64,000 nucleotides of DNA, taken from assembly GCF_009905545.1 (NCBI RefSeq), contig NZ_JAAALB010000005.1, positions 186,001 through 250,000 of the forward strand, given 5' to 3'. The notes under the pieces were generated by a model, which was given only the letters and a program-made list of their open reading frames with translations, was not told the DNA's origin and ran no database searches. Source of the stretch: Cellulophaga sp. BC115SP (GTDB lineage Bacteria > Bacteroidota > Bacteroidia > Cytophagales > Spirosomataceae). A program made the position numbers and the translations under genes. Shown in pieces: positions 19,314 through 27,159 of the stretch (within the stretch, counting starts at the first letter, position 1; every line of letters begins with the position of its first letter).

Positions 19314-19790
19314 AACATTCCATGAGAGCCGATCCAAATCGGCTCTCATTTTGTTATATATTAGTATGTTTCGGCTGACGTGTTTTTTGACATAAAATAT
19401 TTTCATTGGTGCGGTAGTACCCAGTGGCAATGGCGGTGGCATATCATCAAGATAACCAATAGACGGCGAACACATATTAATGATAGATGTATCCTCAAGG
19501 TTATTGGTAAAAACCAACCAGCGTTTACCAGATTTTGGTATTTTGCCACATCCATCTGCTTCACCATTAAGTTTCAACTTCCAACTTCTCCCTTTGTACC
19601 ATCTCAAAATGCTTAAAGTGTAATTCCAAGGATAATCGTGATTTGAACTTTCACAAACAGCTTCAAACACATAAGCGTAGTTCTGAATAGCCTTTTTTGC
19701 ATCCATCACAGGCTGTGGACATTCGCAGGCTTTGTTCTCAAAAAAGCTTAAGAAATAGAATAACATTACGAGACTGTAGAATCTCTTCAT
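19290..19790 (-). CDS. Secreted Cys-rich protein, NTR/TIMP-like start
   Basis: 166 aa. A signal peptide (about 1-20) is followed by the mature-like start CECPQPVMDAKKAIQNYAYVFEAVCES. A Cys-X-Cys at the mature N-terminus and the phrase for an exported beta-barrel (YTLSILRWYKGRSWKL, CGKIPKSGKRWLVF) resemble the netrin/TIMP (NTR) fold; this is inference from pattern only. Further Cys residues could form disulfides. The 3' end lies across the holA terminator and overlaps the holA coding end by 24 bases. Function unknown. Confidence 0.65.
   Translation of the reverse strand: MKRFYSLVMLFYFLSFFENKACECPQPVMDAKKAIQNYAYVFEAVCESSNHDYPWNYTLSILRWYKGRSWKLKLNGEADGCGKIPKSGKRWLVFTNNLEDTSIINMCSPSIGYLDDMPPPLPLGTTAPMKIFYVKKHVSRNILIYNKMRADLDRLSWNVLMQNTKR
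19322..19349 (+). terminator. holA terminator inside the opposite coding end
   Basis: ATGAGAGCCGAT (19322-19333) pairs with ATCGGCTCTCAT (19338-19349) over a CCAA loop, then TTTTG. It is 9 bases past the holA stop and lies within the last codons of the minus-strand gene at 19290. Confidence 0.88.
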
Positions 19791-19862
19791 TATTGCGCAT
19801 TTTTTAAATCATTTGATAAAGATTAAAAAAATTGACTAGAAAATAGCTTTGAGCCCTAAAAC

Positions 19863-19894
19863 AAAAAAGGTTCAGAGAAATCTCTGAACCTTTT
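19863..19894 (-). terminator. Terminator of the tRNA-Lys array
   Basis: AAGGTTCAGAG and CTCTGAACCTT form an 11-bp stem; read on the minus strand it follows the last tRNA-Lys by a few bases and ends in a T-run. Confidence 0.9.
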
Positions 19895-19896
19895 GG

Positions 19897-19969
19897 TGAT
19901 CCCGCTGGGACTCGAACCCAGGACCCATACATTAAAAGTGTATTGCTCTACCAACTGAGCTACGGAATC
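19897..19969 (-). tRNA. tRNA-Lys (TTT), copy 1 (promoter-distal)
   Basis: Complete cloverleaf: acceptor GATTCCG/CGGGATC, anticodon loop CTTTTAA, discriminator A. This last copy of the array is the only one where CCA follows the discriminator in the DNA, possibly by chance. The other copies are identical from base 1 to 73. Confidence 0.96.
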
Positions 19970-20055
19970 GTGTGATTTGGCACGTAGCCGCTTCACTATA
20001 TATAAAAGTGCCCCACTCTGGAGGCGAAGGTAAGATTTGTCACTGACAATCTTCG

Positions 20056-20128
20056 TGATCCCGCTGGGACTCGAACCCAGGACCCATACATTAAAAGTGT
20101 ATTGCTCTACCAACTGAGCTACGGAATC
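20056..20128 (-). tRNA. tRNA-Lys (TTT), copy 2
   Basis: Identical 73-base tRNA-Lys. The spacer to copy 1 (19970-20055) is unrelated to the other spacers. Confidence 0.96.
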
Positions 20129-20210
20129 GGTACTCATTTTCTACAATTTAAATCGTAAAAACTAAGTTAAAAAATTTACTTTAAAACGTCTATCTTGCTA
20201 GACATCTCGG

Positions 20211-20283
20211 TGATCCCGCTGGGACTCGAACCCAGGACCCATACATTAAAAGTGTATTGCTCTACCAACTGAGCTACGGAATC
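20211..20283 (-). tRNA. tRNA-Lys (TTT), copy 3
   Basis: Identical 73-base tRNA-Lys; the spacer to copy 2 is 82 bases (type A, see array entry). Confidence 0.96.
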
Positions 20284-20365
20284 GGTACTTATTTCCTACG
20301 ATTTACATCGCAAAAGCTAAGTCAAAAAATTTATTCTAAAACGTCTATCGTGCTAGACATCTCGG

Positions 20366-20438
20366 TGATCCCGCTGGGACTCGAACCCAGGACCCATACA
20401 TTAAAAGTGTATTGCTCTACCAACTGAGCTACGGAATC
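20366..20438 (-). tRNA. tRNA-Lys (TTT), copy 4
   Basis: Identical 73-base tRNA-Lys; the spacer to copy 3 is 82 bases (type B). Confidence 0.96.
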
Positions 20439-20521
20439 GGTACTCGTTTCTTACAATTTACATCGTAAAAACTAAGTCAAAATTTTTACTCTAAAAATAT
20501 CTATCTTGCTAGACATCTCGG

Positions 20522-20594
20522 TGATCCCGCTGGGACTCGAACCCAGGACCCATACATTAAAAGTGTATTGCTCTACCAACTGAGCTACGGAATC
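20522..20594 (-). tRNA. tRNA-Lys (TTT), copy 5
   Basis: Identical 73-base tRNA-Lys; the spacer to copy 4 is 83 bases (type A). Confidence 0.96.
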
Positions 20595-20676
20595 GGTACT
20601 TATTTACTACGATTTACATCGCAAAAGCTAAGTCAAAAAATTTATTCTAAAACATCTATCGTGCTAGACATCTCGG

Positions 20677-20749
20677 TGATCCCGCTGGGACTCGAACCCA
20701 GGACCCATACATTAAAAGTGTATTGCTCTACCAACTGAGCTACGGAATC
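20677..20749 (-). tRNA. tRNA-Lys (TTT), copy 6
   Basis: Identical 73-base tRNA-Lys; the spacer to copy 5 is 82 bases (type B, two differences from the other type B spacer). Confidence 0.96.
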
Positions 20750-20832
20750 GGTACTCATTTTCTACAATTTACATCGTAAAAACTAAGTCAAAAATTTTAC
20801 TCTAAAAACATCTATCGTGCTAGACATCTCGG

Positions 20833-20905
20833 TGATCCCGCTGGGACTCGAACCCAGGACCCATACATTAAAAGTGTATTGCTCTACCAACTGAGCTACG
20901 GAATC
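20833..20905 (-). tRNA. tRNA-Lys (TTT), copy 7 (promoter-proximal)
   Basis: Identical 73-base tRNA-Lys and first in the direction of transcription. A TAGTTTTG box on the minus strand near 20970 is a possible promoter, about 60 bases upstream. Confidence 0.96.
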
Positions 20906-20993
20906 GTTGCATATAAGAAGCGTTTTCAGTATTTTTGTTGTTCTGTTTCGTTTTCCTTAATTGCGGTGCAAAACTACTACTTCTAGAAACATA

Positions 20994-21731
20994 ATGCAAG
21001 CCATCCATCTAAAAAAAGTTATATTTTTTTTATTTTTCTTCGTTACGATTCCGCAACTTTCTAGGTGTCTGGACAATACAGTATCACTAAAAAATGCAGA
21101 TTCTTTATACAAAATTCAAAATTATGGTGCGGCTGAGCGGATTTTTGAACGAGAATTGACAAAATTGGAACATCCGTCGCATATTATTTTTTTGAAGCTT
21201 GCGAAAATTAACGAGCAAAAAGGAGACTATTTGAGGACACTTTACTACCTCAATAAGTCTTTTGAGACAAGTCCAAATGACAAAATTCTTTCAAAACTCT
21301 ATACAATTGCCCAAGAACACGAACTAAAAGGATACGAATTAAATGATTTTAATTTCTTAATATTGGTCTACAAAACCTATTCTGGCTTTTTGGTGGCGTT
21401 GATGCTTGTAATAGGATTATATGTTTTTGTCGTATTGATTGGCAAAAAATATAGAAATGAATATATTCCCACTTCGCAAAAAATTATTTTGGGAGTTTAC
21501 TTAATAGGAGTTTGGACTTTATTAAACCTTCCCGACAAATATCATCAAGGCATCATCAATGCAGACCATGTCATCTTAAGAAAAAGCCCATCGGCAGGCG
21601 CACCAGTCGAATATGTCATTAACAAAGGGCATCGCCTAAATATTATTGGAGGAAGTGATATTTGGAAAAGAGTCTTTTGGGAAGATCAACTTTTGTATGT
21701 GAAGCAAACTGACCTTTGGCAGGTCGAATAA
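20994..21731 (+). CDS. TPR plus SH3-like membrane protein (BatE-like)
   Basis: 245 aa from the ATG at 20994; an in-frame TTG at 20961 would put 11 extra residues before the signal. N-terminal signal or anchor (KKVIFFLFFFVTIPQL), then TPR-like repeats (ADSLYKIQNYGAAERIFEREL, LAKINEQKGDYLRTLYYLNK), two membrane helices (about 134-155 and 170-187), and a C-terminal SH3-like domain (HVILRKSPSAGAPVEYVINKGH). This order matches BatE of the Bacteroidetes aerotolerance operon, but no other bat gene is nearby, so the name is only structural. Confidence 0.75.
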   Translation: MQAIHLKKVIFFLFFFVTIPQLSRCLDNTVSLKNADSLYKIQNYGAAERIFERELTKLEHPSHIIFLKLAKINEQKGDYLRTLYYLNKSFETSPNDKILSKLYTIAQEHELKGYELNDFNFLILVYKTYSGFLVALMLVIGLYVFVVLIGKKYRNEYIPTSQKIILGVYLIGVWTLLNLPDKYHQGIINADHVILRKSPSAGAPVEYVINKGHRLNIIGGSDIWKRVFWEDQLLYVKQTDLWQVE

Positions 21732-21741
21732 GTAATTAATA

Positions 21742-21809
21742 GTGAGTTAGTGAACGAGTGATTACCTTAAAATGTAGAATAAATAAATCATTCACCAACT
21801 CACTCAATG
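21742..21809. repeat. GAGTGA-type inverted repeat
   Basis: The imperfect arms GTGAGTTAGTGAACGAGTGA (from 21742) and AATCATTCACCAACTCACTC (from 21786) face each other between convergent genes. Similar words occur at 24175-24342 and 35158-35186. Confidence 0.6.
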
Positions 21810-22625
21810 CTAATTTTTTTTCTTCAAAGGAGAATCTTTCTCTTTCGCAAGTGTATTAAATACAAGCTTATCTGTCAGGGAAGGTAAAAACTTGTTAAGG
21901 AATACCGTAAGTTTACCCTGAGTGGTTAAAATGAGTTCTCTCTTACGATTTTTAACGGCTTTGAGGATAAGACCAGCAACCTCCTCCGCAGACATCATAT
22001 TTCCTTCATCTCGCATACTTTCTCCTTTTGTTTGACCATCAGCTCCTAGAGAAGCAAATCGGATGTTAGAAGCCGTAAAACCAGGACAAGCTGTCAATAC
22101 ATGAACACCTTCGTGAAGTAACTCTGTACGAAGTGCCTCCAAAAAGCCATTCATCGCAAATTTTGAGGCCGAATAACCAATTCTGACAGGTAAGCCACGG
22201 TATCCAGCTATCGACGAAATTCCTACAATAGAACCTTTTGCTTTTTTGATATACGGTAAAGCATATTTAGTTGCGTAAACGGTTCCATAGAAATTAATAT
22301 CCATAACTTTTTTGATAACGTCTACCTCGCAATCCTCAAACATGGCACGCATCGAAATACCTGCGTTATTGATGAGCACATCTATTCTGCCATATTTGGC
22401 GACAGTTTGTTCCACCACCTTTATATTATCCTCCTCAAGGCTTACATCAGAAACAATAGCAAGGTTATCTATCCCTGCTTGACTGAGCTCTTTGCTAGTT
22501 TCATCCAAAGGAGCTTGCTTACGTCCAGTGATTACAACTTTTGCACCTTCATTGCCAAAAGCAAAAGCCATTGCTTTACCAATACCCGACGATGCCCCAG
22601 TAATAATGACTACTTTATCTTTCAT
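21810..22625 (-). CDS. Short-chain dehydrogenase/reductase
   Basis: 271 aa. Classical SDR: TGASSGIG cofactor motif at 9-16, NNAG after the fourth strand, and the catalytic Ser with YSASK. It oxidises or reduces an unknown substrate using NAD(P). The C-terminal tail (TVFLNKFLPSLTDKLVF) is longer than in minimal SDRs and resembles the membrane-associated lipid-acting group. A promoter box at 22658 leaves a 27-base leader. Confidence 0.9.
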   Translation of the reverse strand: MKDKVVIITGASSGIGKAMAFAFGNEGAKVVITGRKQAPLDETSKELSQAGIDNLAIVSDVSLEEDNIKVVEQTVAKYGRIDVLINNAGISMRAMFEDCEVDVIKKVMDINFYGTVYATKYALPYIKKAKGSIVGISSIAGYRGLPVRIGYSASKFAMNGFLEALRTELLHEGVHVLTACPGFTASNIRFASLGADGQTKGESMRDEGNMMSAEEVAGLILKAVKNRKRELILTTQGKLTVFLNKFLPSLTDKLVFNTLAKEKDSPLKKKN

Positions 22626-22657
22626 AATACTATATCTATACTTGTGTTTAAGATTTT

Positions 22658-22665
22658 CAAAATTA
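22658..22665 (-). promoter_or_regulatory. Bacteroidetes -7 box for the SDR gene
   Basis: TAATTTTG on the minus strand; RNA start expected near 22652. Confidence 0.6.
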
Positions 22666-22738
22666 GGTATTAATTAGCAAAATACATTTTTTAGTTTAGA
22701 TGTAGTCCAAAGATTTCGATTTATGTGGCTCTTTTTTG

Positions 22739-22746
22739 TAATTTTG
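22739..22746 (+). promoter_or_regulatory. Bacteroidetes -7 box for rlmD, very close to ATG
   Basis: TAATTTTG; RNA start expected near 22752, only about 2 bases before the ATG at 22754. A TTTCG about 20 bases upstream may be a weak -33 element. Confidence 0.55.
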
Positions 22747-22753
22747 CATCCTT

Positions 22754-24166
22754 ATGAGAAAAAAGCACAAAGAAAATATCATTTTTGAAAATGTCTTGGT
22801 AGAAGATTTTGCAGCTGAGGCAAAATGTATCAGTCGTGTCGAGGATAAAGTTATTTTTATCGACGGTCCTGTGGCTCCTGGCGATTATGCTGATTTACGC
22901 ATTACGAAATCGAAAAAAAGCTATTATGAAGCTACTGCTCAAAATATAAAGCCAAGTTCGCCTTATAGAACTCAAACAGTCTGTGGTCATTTTGGGACTT
23001 GTGGAGGCTGTAAATGGCAACATATTGATTATACAACGCAATTGTCATTTAAAACCAAACAAGTGACAGACGCTTTGGAAAGAATCGCCAAAGTAGATCT
23101 TCCTAACATCAATCCTATCTTAGGTTCTGGAGAAACATTCTATTATAGAAATAAATTAGAATATACTTTCTCTCAAAACCGTTGGTTGACCATTGAGCAA
23201 ATCCAATCTGGTGAAGAGTTTTCTCGTAATGCCTTGGGCTTTCACGTACCAAAACGCTACGACAAAATTTTACATGTAGACCACTGTTATCTACAGCCAG
23301 ATCCTTCGAATCAAATACGTAATGCATTGCATGAATTAGCTCAAAAACATCAAATTGATTATTACGAGCAAATCAAGCAGGAAAAAGGCGCTTTGCGTAA
23401 CTTGATCATTCGTACAGCAACGACGGGTGACTTGATGGTAATCGTTCAGTTTGCTTACGCAACCGAGGAGCAGATTAGTTTGGTAATGGAGTTTTTGGAT
23501 GCCAACTTCCCTCAAATTACATCGTTAAACTACATTATCAATACCAAAGGAAATGATACGTTCTTTGATTTAGAGGTAGTTAACTACAAAGGATTGCCGT
23601 ACATTGTAGAAGAAATGGAAGGCTTGAAATACAGAGTTGGGCCAAAATCTTTTTACCAAACCAACTCAAAACAAGCTTATGAATTATACAAAATTACACG
23701 TGACTATGCAGGTCTAACGGGTTCTGAGTTTGTATATGACCTGTATACAGGTACAGGAACAATTGCCAACTTTGTCGCTAGACAAGCCAAGAAAGTAATT
23801 GGATTGGAATATGTAGAAATGGCTGTTGAAGATGCGAAGGTAAACTCACAAATCAATGGCATCAACAATACGGAGTTTTATGCAGGTGATATGCGTAAGC
23901 TTTTAGATGATTCATTTATTGATGCTAAGGGACGACCAGACGTTGTAATTACTGACCCTCCACGTGCAGGTATGGATGAGCCAGTGGTTCAGACACTCTT
24001 AAATGCCGAACCACACACGATTGTATATGTAAGTTGTAATCCAGCGACACAAGCACGTGATTTGGCTTTACTAGATTTAAAATATCGTGTTGAAGCAGTA
24101 CAACCTGTAGATATGTTCCCACAGACTCACCATGTAGAGAACGTTGTGAAATTGGTGAAGAGATAG
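22754..24166 (+). CDS. rlmD: 23S rRNA (uracil-C5)-methyltransferase, RlmD/RumA type
   Basis: 470 aa. It methylates a uridine in 23S rRNA using S-adenosylmethionine. N-terminal TRAM domain (about 1-65), then the iron-sulfur ligands Cys77, Cys83 and Cys86 (CGHFGTCGGC) with a fourth in VDHCYLQPD, the SAM-binding VYDLYTGTGTIANF, the TDPPRAGMD motif and the catalytic Cys428 in VYVSCNPATQARDL. Which uridine it targets (U1939 or another) is not evident. Followed by a strong 25-bp terminator. Confidence 0.93.
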   Translation: MRKKHKENIIFENVLVEDFAAEAKCISRVEDKVIFIDGPVAPGDYADLRITKSKKSYYEATAQNIKPSSPYRTQTVCGHFGTCGGCKWQHIDYTTQLSFKTKQVTDALERIAKVDLPNINPILGSGETFYYRNKLEYTFSQNRWLTIEQIQSGEEFSRNALGFHVPKRYDKILHVDHCYLQPDPSNQIRNALHELAQKHQIDYYEQIKQEKGALRNLIIRTATTGDLMVIVQFAYATEEQISLVMEFLDANFPQITSLNYIINTKGNDTFFDLEVVNYKGLPYIVEEMEGLKYRVGPKSFYQTNSKQAYELYKITRDYAGLTGSEFVYDLYTGTGTIANFVARQAKKVIGLEYVEMAVEDAKVNSQINGINNTEFYAGDMRKLLDDSFIDAKGRPDVVITDPPRAGMDEPVVQTLLNAEPHTIVYVSCNPATQARDLALLDLKYRVEAVQPVDMFPQTHHVENVVKLVKR

Positions 24167-24174
24167 AGGTTTAA

Positions 24175-24342
24175 TTGAGTGATTTAGTGAATGAGTGATT
24201 ATTTGAGGAGATGTCATTCTGAAATACATAAAAAAGGGGTCGAAAACAATTTTCGACCCCTTTTTTATGTATTTAATAGCAAATGAATATGTTCAATCTC
24301 AAGTATTGTCAGATAAAAAAAAATCACTCATTCACTCAATCC
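24175..24342. repeat. GAGTGA inverted repeat enclosing a terminator
   Basis: TTGAGTGATTTAGTGAATGA (from 24175, continuing GTGATT to 24200) faces AATCACTCATTCACTCAATC (from 24322). Between the arms lies a 25-bp terminator. The whole 168-base block fills the gap between convergent rlmD and dnaB and looks like a small inserted element. Confidence 0.65.
24222..24274. terminator. 25-bp perfect bidirectional terminator
   Basis: The arms 24222-24246 and 24250-24274 are perfectly complementary with a CAA loop. The GGGGTCGAAAA core is flanked by an A-run on the left and T-run on the right, and pairing continues beyond these runs. It serves rlmD and dnaB. Confidence 0.92.
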
Positions 24343-24355
24343 AAACCCACGAATT

Positions 24356-25969
24356 TTAAAAAGGAACATCTTGATTTGGTGGAGTAGTACCAAAAGATGG
24401 CATTTCGCCTCCTCCAGATTGGAAATTATTCATTTTACTTCCTACCGTTCTTGCTCCGCCTTCAAAGGTTGCCATCGTATCTGGAACAGCGGCAAAAGAT
24501 TGTAGTGAATCACCACCAGTGAAGCTTGAATAGTCCGTAGCATCCAAATCGCAATATTTGGTGTACTTACCAATAAATCTCAACTGTACAGTATCCAGAG
24601 AACCAGCACGGTTTTTAGCGATAATCAACTCACCCATTCCTGCAATGGACTGACCATTCTCATCCTGAGTAATACCATAGTATTCTGGACGATAAATAAA
24701 CATTACCATATCGGCATCTTGCTCGATTGACCCAGACTCACGTAAATCGGATAATTGAGGTTTTTTGTCGCCTCCACGAGTTTCTACCGCACGGCTCAAC
24801 TGCGAAAGCGCAATAACAGGTACATCCAACTCTTTGGCCAGTTGTTTCAAGGAACGAGAAATTGTGGCAATTTCTTGCTCTCGGTTTCCTCCTCCTTTTC
24901 CGCCTGTATCACCCGACATAAGTTGTAAGTAGTCAATCACAATCATCTGAATATCGTGCTGTGCTTTCAAACGACGCGCCTTAGCACGGAGTTCGAGAAG
25001 TGACAAAGCTGGCGTATCATCAATGAAAATTGGAGCATTGGTTAAACGACCAATTTTTGCGTGTAATTGAGCCCATTCATGTGGAGCCAAATTACCTTTT
25101 CTTAATTTTTCAGATTCTAATTCAGCTTCTGATGAAATCAAACGATTGACAAGCTGAACAGAGGACATCTCCAAAGAGAATACCGCTACCGCTTGACCAA
25201 AATCCACAGCCGCATTACGACAAGCAGAAAGAATCAAGGCTGTTTTACCCATACCAGGGCGAGCAGCGATAATAATTAATTCTGTTTTTTGGAATCCAGA
25301 AGTAATTCTATCCAATGCACTAAATCCTGAAGGAACTCCCGTAAGACCATCCTTCTGATTTTTCTTCATTTCTAACTCCAACAAGGCTGCTCGCATAATT
25401 TGCGACATATCCGAATAATTTTTACGAATATTGGCCTCTGAAATTCTAAAAAGTTCTTGTTCTACCCTATCCAACAATTGAAATACATCGGTTGTATCTT
25501 CATAAGCCATTTTTTGGATTTCAGAAGATACCGTAATCAATTGTCTCTTTAAAGAATGTTCTACAACAATACGTGCGTGAAATTCGATATTAGCCGCTGA
25601 GTTAACTCTTTGCGTTAATTCAGCAAGGTACGATACCCCACCAGCCATTTCGAGTTCACCATTGGTACGTAATTGATTGGTTACTGTAAGCAAATCTATT
25701 GGCTCAGACGCAGCAAAAAGCTGAGTAATGGCTCCATATATTCTTTGGTGTGCTTCTTTATAAAATGAGTCAGGTTTTAAAATGTCTACCACTGCGGTAA
25801 GAGCATCCTTCTCTATCATCAAAGCCCCAAGCACAGCTTCTTCCAAATCGACAGCTTGAGGTGGGATTTTACCCAAACCTGTATCCAGCCAACGATTGGT
25901 CGCAGATATTCGACCTCCAGCAAAATTGGAGGGCTTTTTAAAGGTATTATTTCTGTTTGACTGTTCCAT
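24356..25969 (-). CDS. dnaB: Replicative DNA helicase DnaB
   Basis: 537 aa. Hexameric helicase of the replication fork. N-terminal domain with PPQAVDLEEAVLGALMIEKDA (about 35-140), linker, then the RecA-like ATPase with Walker A ARPGMGKTAL, VAVFSLEMSSVQLVNRL, and Walker B MIVIDYLQLM. RPEYY and IIAKNRAGS follow near the end. No intein is present. The poorly conserved Gly/Ser-rich tail ends PNQDVPF, resembling the SSB-type acidic tail only loosely. Confidence 0.96.
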   Translation of the reverse strand: MEQSNRNNTFKKPSNFAGGRISATNRWLDTGLGKIPPQAVDLEEAVLGALMIEKDALTAVVDILKPDSFYKEAHQRIYGAITQLFAASEPIDLLTVTNQLRTNGELEMAGGVSYLAELTQRVNSAANIEFHARIVVEHSLKRQLITVSSEIQKMAYEDTTDVFQLLDRVEQELFRISEANIRKNYSDMSQIMRAALLELEMKKNQKDGLTGVPSGFSALDRITSGFQKTELIIIAARPGMGKTALILSACRNAAVDFGQAVAVFSLEMSSVQLVNRLISSEAELESEKLRKGNLAPHEWAQLHAKIGRLTNAPIFIDDTPALSLLELRAKARRLKAQHDIQMIVIDYLQLMSGDTGGKGGGNREQEIATISRSLKQLAKELDVPVIALSQLSRAVETRGGDKKPQLSDLRESGSIEQDADMVMFIYRPEYYGITQDENGQSIAGMGELIIAKNRAGSLDTVQLRFIGKYTKYCDLDATDYSSFTGGDSLQSFAAVPDTMATFEGGARTVGSKMNNFQSGGGEMPSFGTTPPNQDVPF

Positions 25970-26163
25970 TAATACAATTTTACAAATATTTTCTCATATT
26001 ACCACAATCCCATTTTGCAAAAAAAACCTAAGGGTTTGATTTACAGAGTCAAAAAAAAACTTCGAATTAATCTTACAAGAAGCGAACACAAACAAGCGTT
26101 ATTTTTGTTAGTTTAGTAACTTATAAGACTAAATCATCGATTAACATTTATTCATTTTTAGAT

Positions 26164-27159
26164 TTGACAGAAAAAATAATTACACTCGAAGACGTTGAGT
26201 TAGTTGGTTTCCTTGGCGTTGAAAACAGCAATATCAAAGTAGTAGCTGAAGCTTTTCCACAAAGTAAACTTATCTCCAGAGGTAACGAAATCACCATCAG
26301 AGGATCTATTTCTGACATTGTCAAGATTACCGAAATTATTGAGTCGATGGTTGTGCATTTTCAGAAGTACGGCAAAATTACAACAGAACAAGTAAAAACG
26401 TATCTTTCTAGGGATAAGAATAATGAAGAAGAGACACCTGTTATCATAAAAGAGGACGATGATGTCTTATTGTACGGCACCAAAGGGGTGGTTATTCGCG
26501 TGAAATCGCCTAACCAAAAAAAGCTCATAGATGCCGCCGCAGAAAATGATATCGTATTCGCAATTGGTCCTGCTGGTACAGGAAAAACCTATACAGCGGT
26601 TGCCCTTGCGGTAAAAGCGCTTAAAAATAAGGAAGTCAAAAAAATTATCATTACGCGTCCAGCGGTTGAAGCAGGTGAAAACTTAGGTTTTTTACCAGGT
26701 GATTTAAAAGAAAAAATTGACCCGTATTTGCGTCCTATCTATGATGCCTTAGACGATATGATCCAGCCAGAAAAGTTGAAGTTCTTTATCGAAAACCGTG
26801 TCATAGAAATCGCACCATTGGCATATATGCGTGGTCGTACCCTGAACAATGCTTTTGTTTTATTGGATGAAGCCCAAAACACTACTCCAATGCAAATGAA
26901 AATGTTCTTGACTCGTATGGGGGTTAATTCCAAAGTGATTATCACAGGAGATAAATCACAGATAGACCTACCCACTAAAGTAAAGTCAGGCTTAGTGGAA
27001 GCAACTAAGATTCTACAGGGTATCAAAGGAATTTCTTTTATTGAACTAGATGGTAAAGATGTTGTACGTCACCGATTAGTAAGAGACATTATTATGGCTT
27101 ACGATAAAGCGGATGCGGAAAAAGAAGCACAAAAATCTTATTCATCTTTCCAGAAATGA
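26164..27159 (+). CDS. PhoH family ATPase, TTG start
   Basis: 331 aa. The start is TTG at 26164, giving MTEKIITLEDVELVGFLGVE, the usual family start; no ATG lies nearby in frame. A KH-like N-terminal part is followed by the P-loop GPAGTGKT at 135-142, RPAVEAGENLGFLPGDL and the Walker B LLDEAQNTT. PhoH-like proteins are cytosolic ATPases probably linked to RNA metabolism. The stop overlaps the start of the M43 protease gene (ATGA, 27156-27159), so the two may be translationally coupled, an unexpected pairing. Confidence 0.92.
   Translation: MTEKIITLEDVELVGFLGVENSNIKVVAEAFPQSKLISRGNEITIRGSISDIVKITEIIESMVVHFQKYGKITTEQVKTYLSRDKNNEEETPVIIKEDDDVLLYGTKGVVIRVKSPNQKKLIDAAAENDIVFAIGPAGTGKTYTAVALAVKALKNKEVKKIIITRPAVEAGENLGFLPGDLKEKIDPYLRPIYDALDDMIQPEKLKFFIENRVIEIAPLAYMRGRTLNNAFVLLDEAQNTTPMQMKMFLTRMGVNSKVIITGDKSQIDLPTKVKSGLVEATKILQGIKGISFIELDGKDVVRHRLVRDIIMAYDKADAEKEAQKSYSSFQK

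Larger units (their letters stand above)
20056..20905 (-). repeat. Tandem tRNA-Lys array with a two-copy higher-order unit
   Basis: Six units of 155-156 bases (tRNA plus spacer). Spacers at 20129-20210, 20439-20521 and 20750-20832 (type A) share TACTC, TACAATTTA and CGTAAAAACTAAG; those at 20284-20365 and 20595-20676 (type B) share TACTT, CTACGATTTA and CGCAAAAGCTAAG and differ from each other at only two bases. A/B alternation shows growth by duplication of a 310-base pair of units. Every spacer keeps a short hairpin, (G/A)TCTA..TAGAC, directly after the tRNA 3' end, probably used in processing. Confidence 0.9.

Noticed and set aside
19856-20137. 93-aa reading frame over the tRNA-Lys array
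   Set aside because: It is the translation of tRNA copies on the same strand; the repeated SVAQLVEQYTFNVW is tRNA sequence.
19897-20905. Regular repeats of about 155 bases resembling a CRISPR array
   Set aside because: The repeated part is a complete 73-base tRNA-Lys and the spacers are related to each other, not unique. There are no cas genes.
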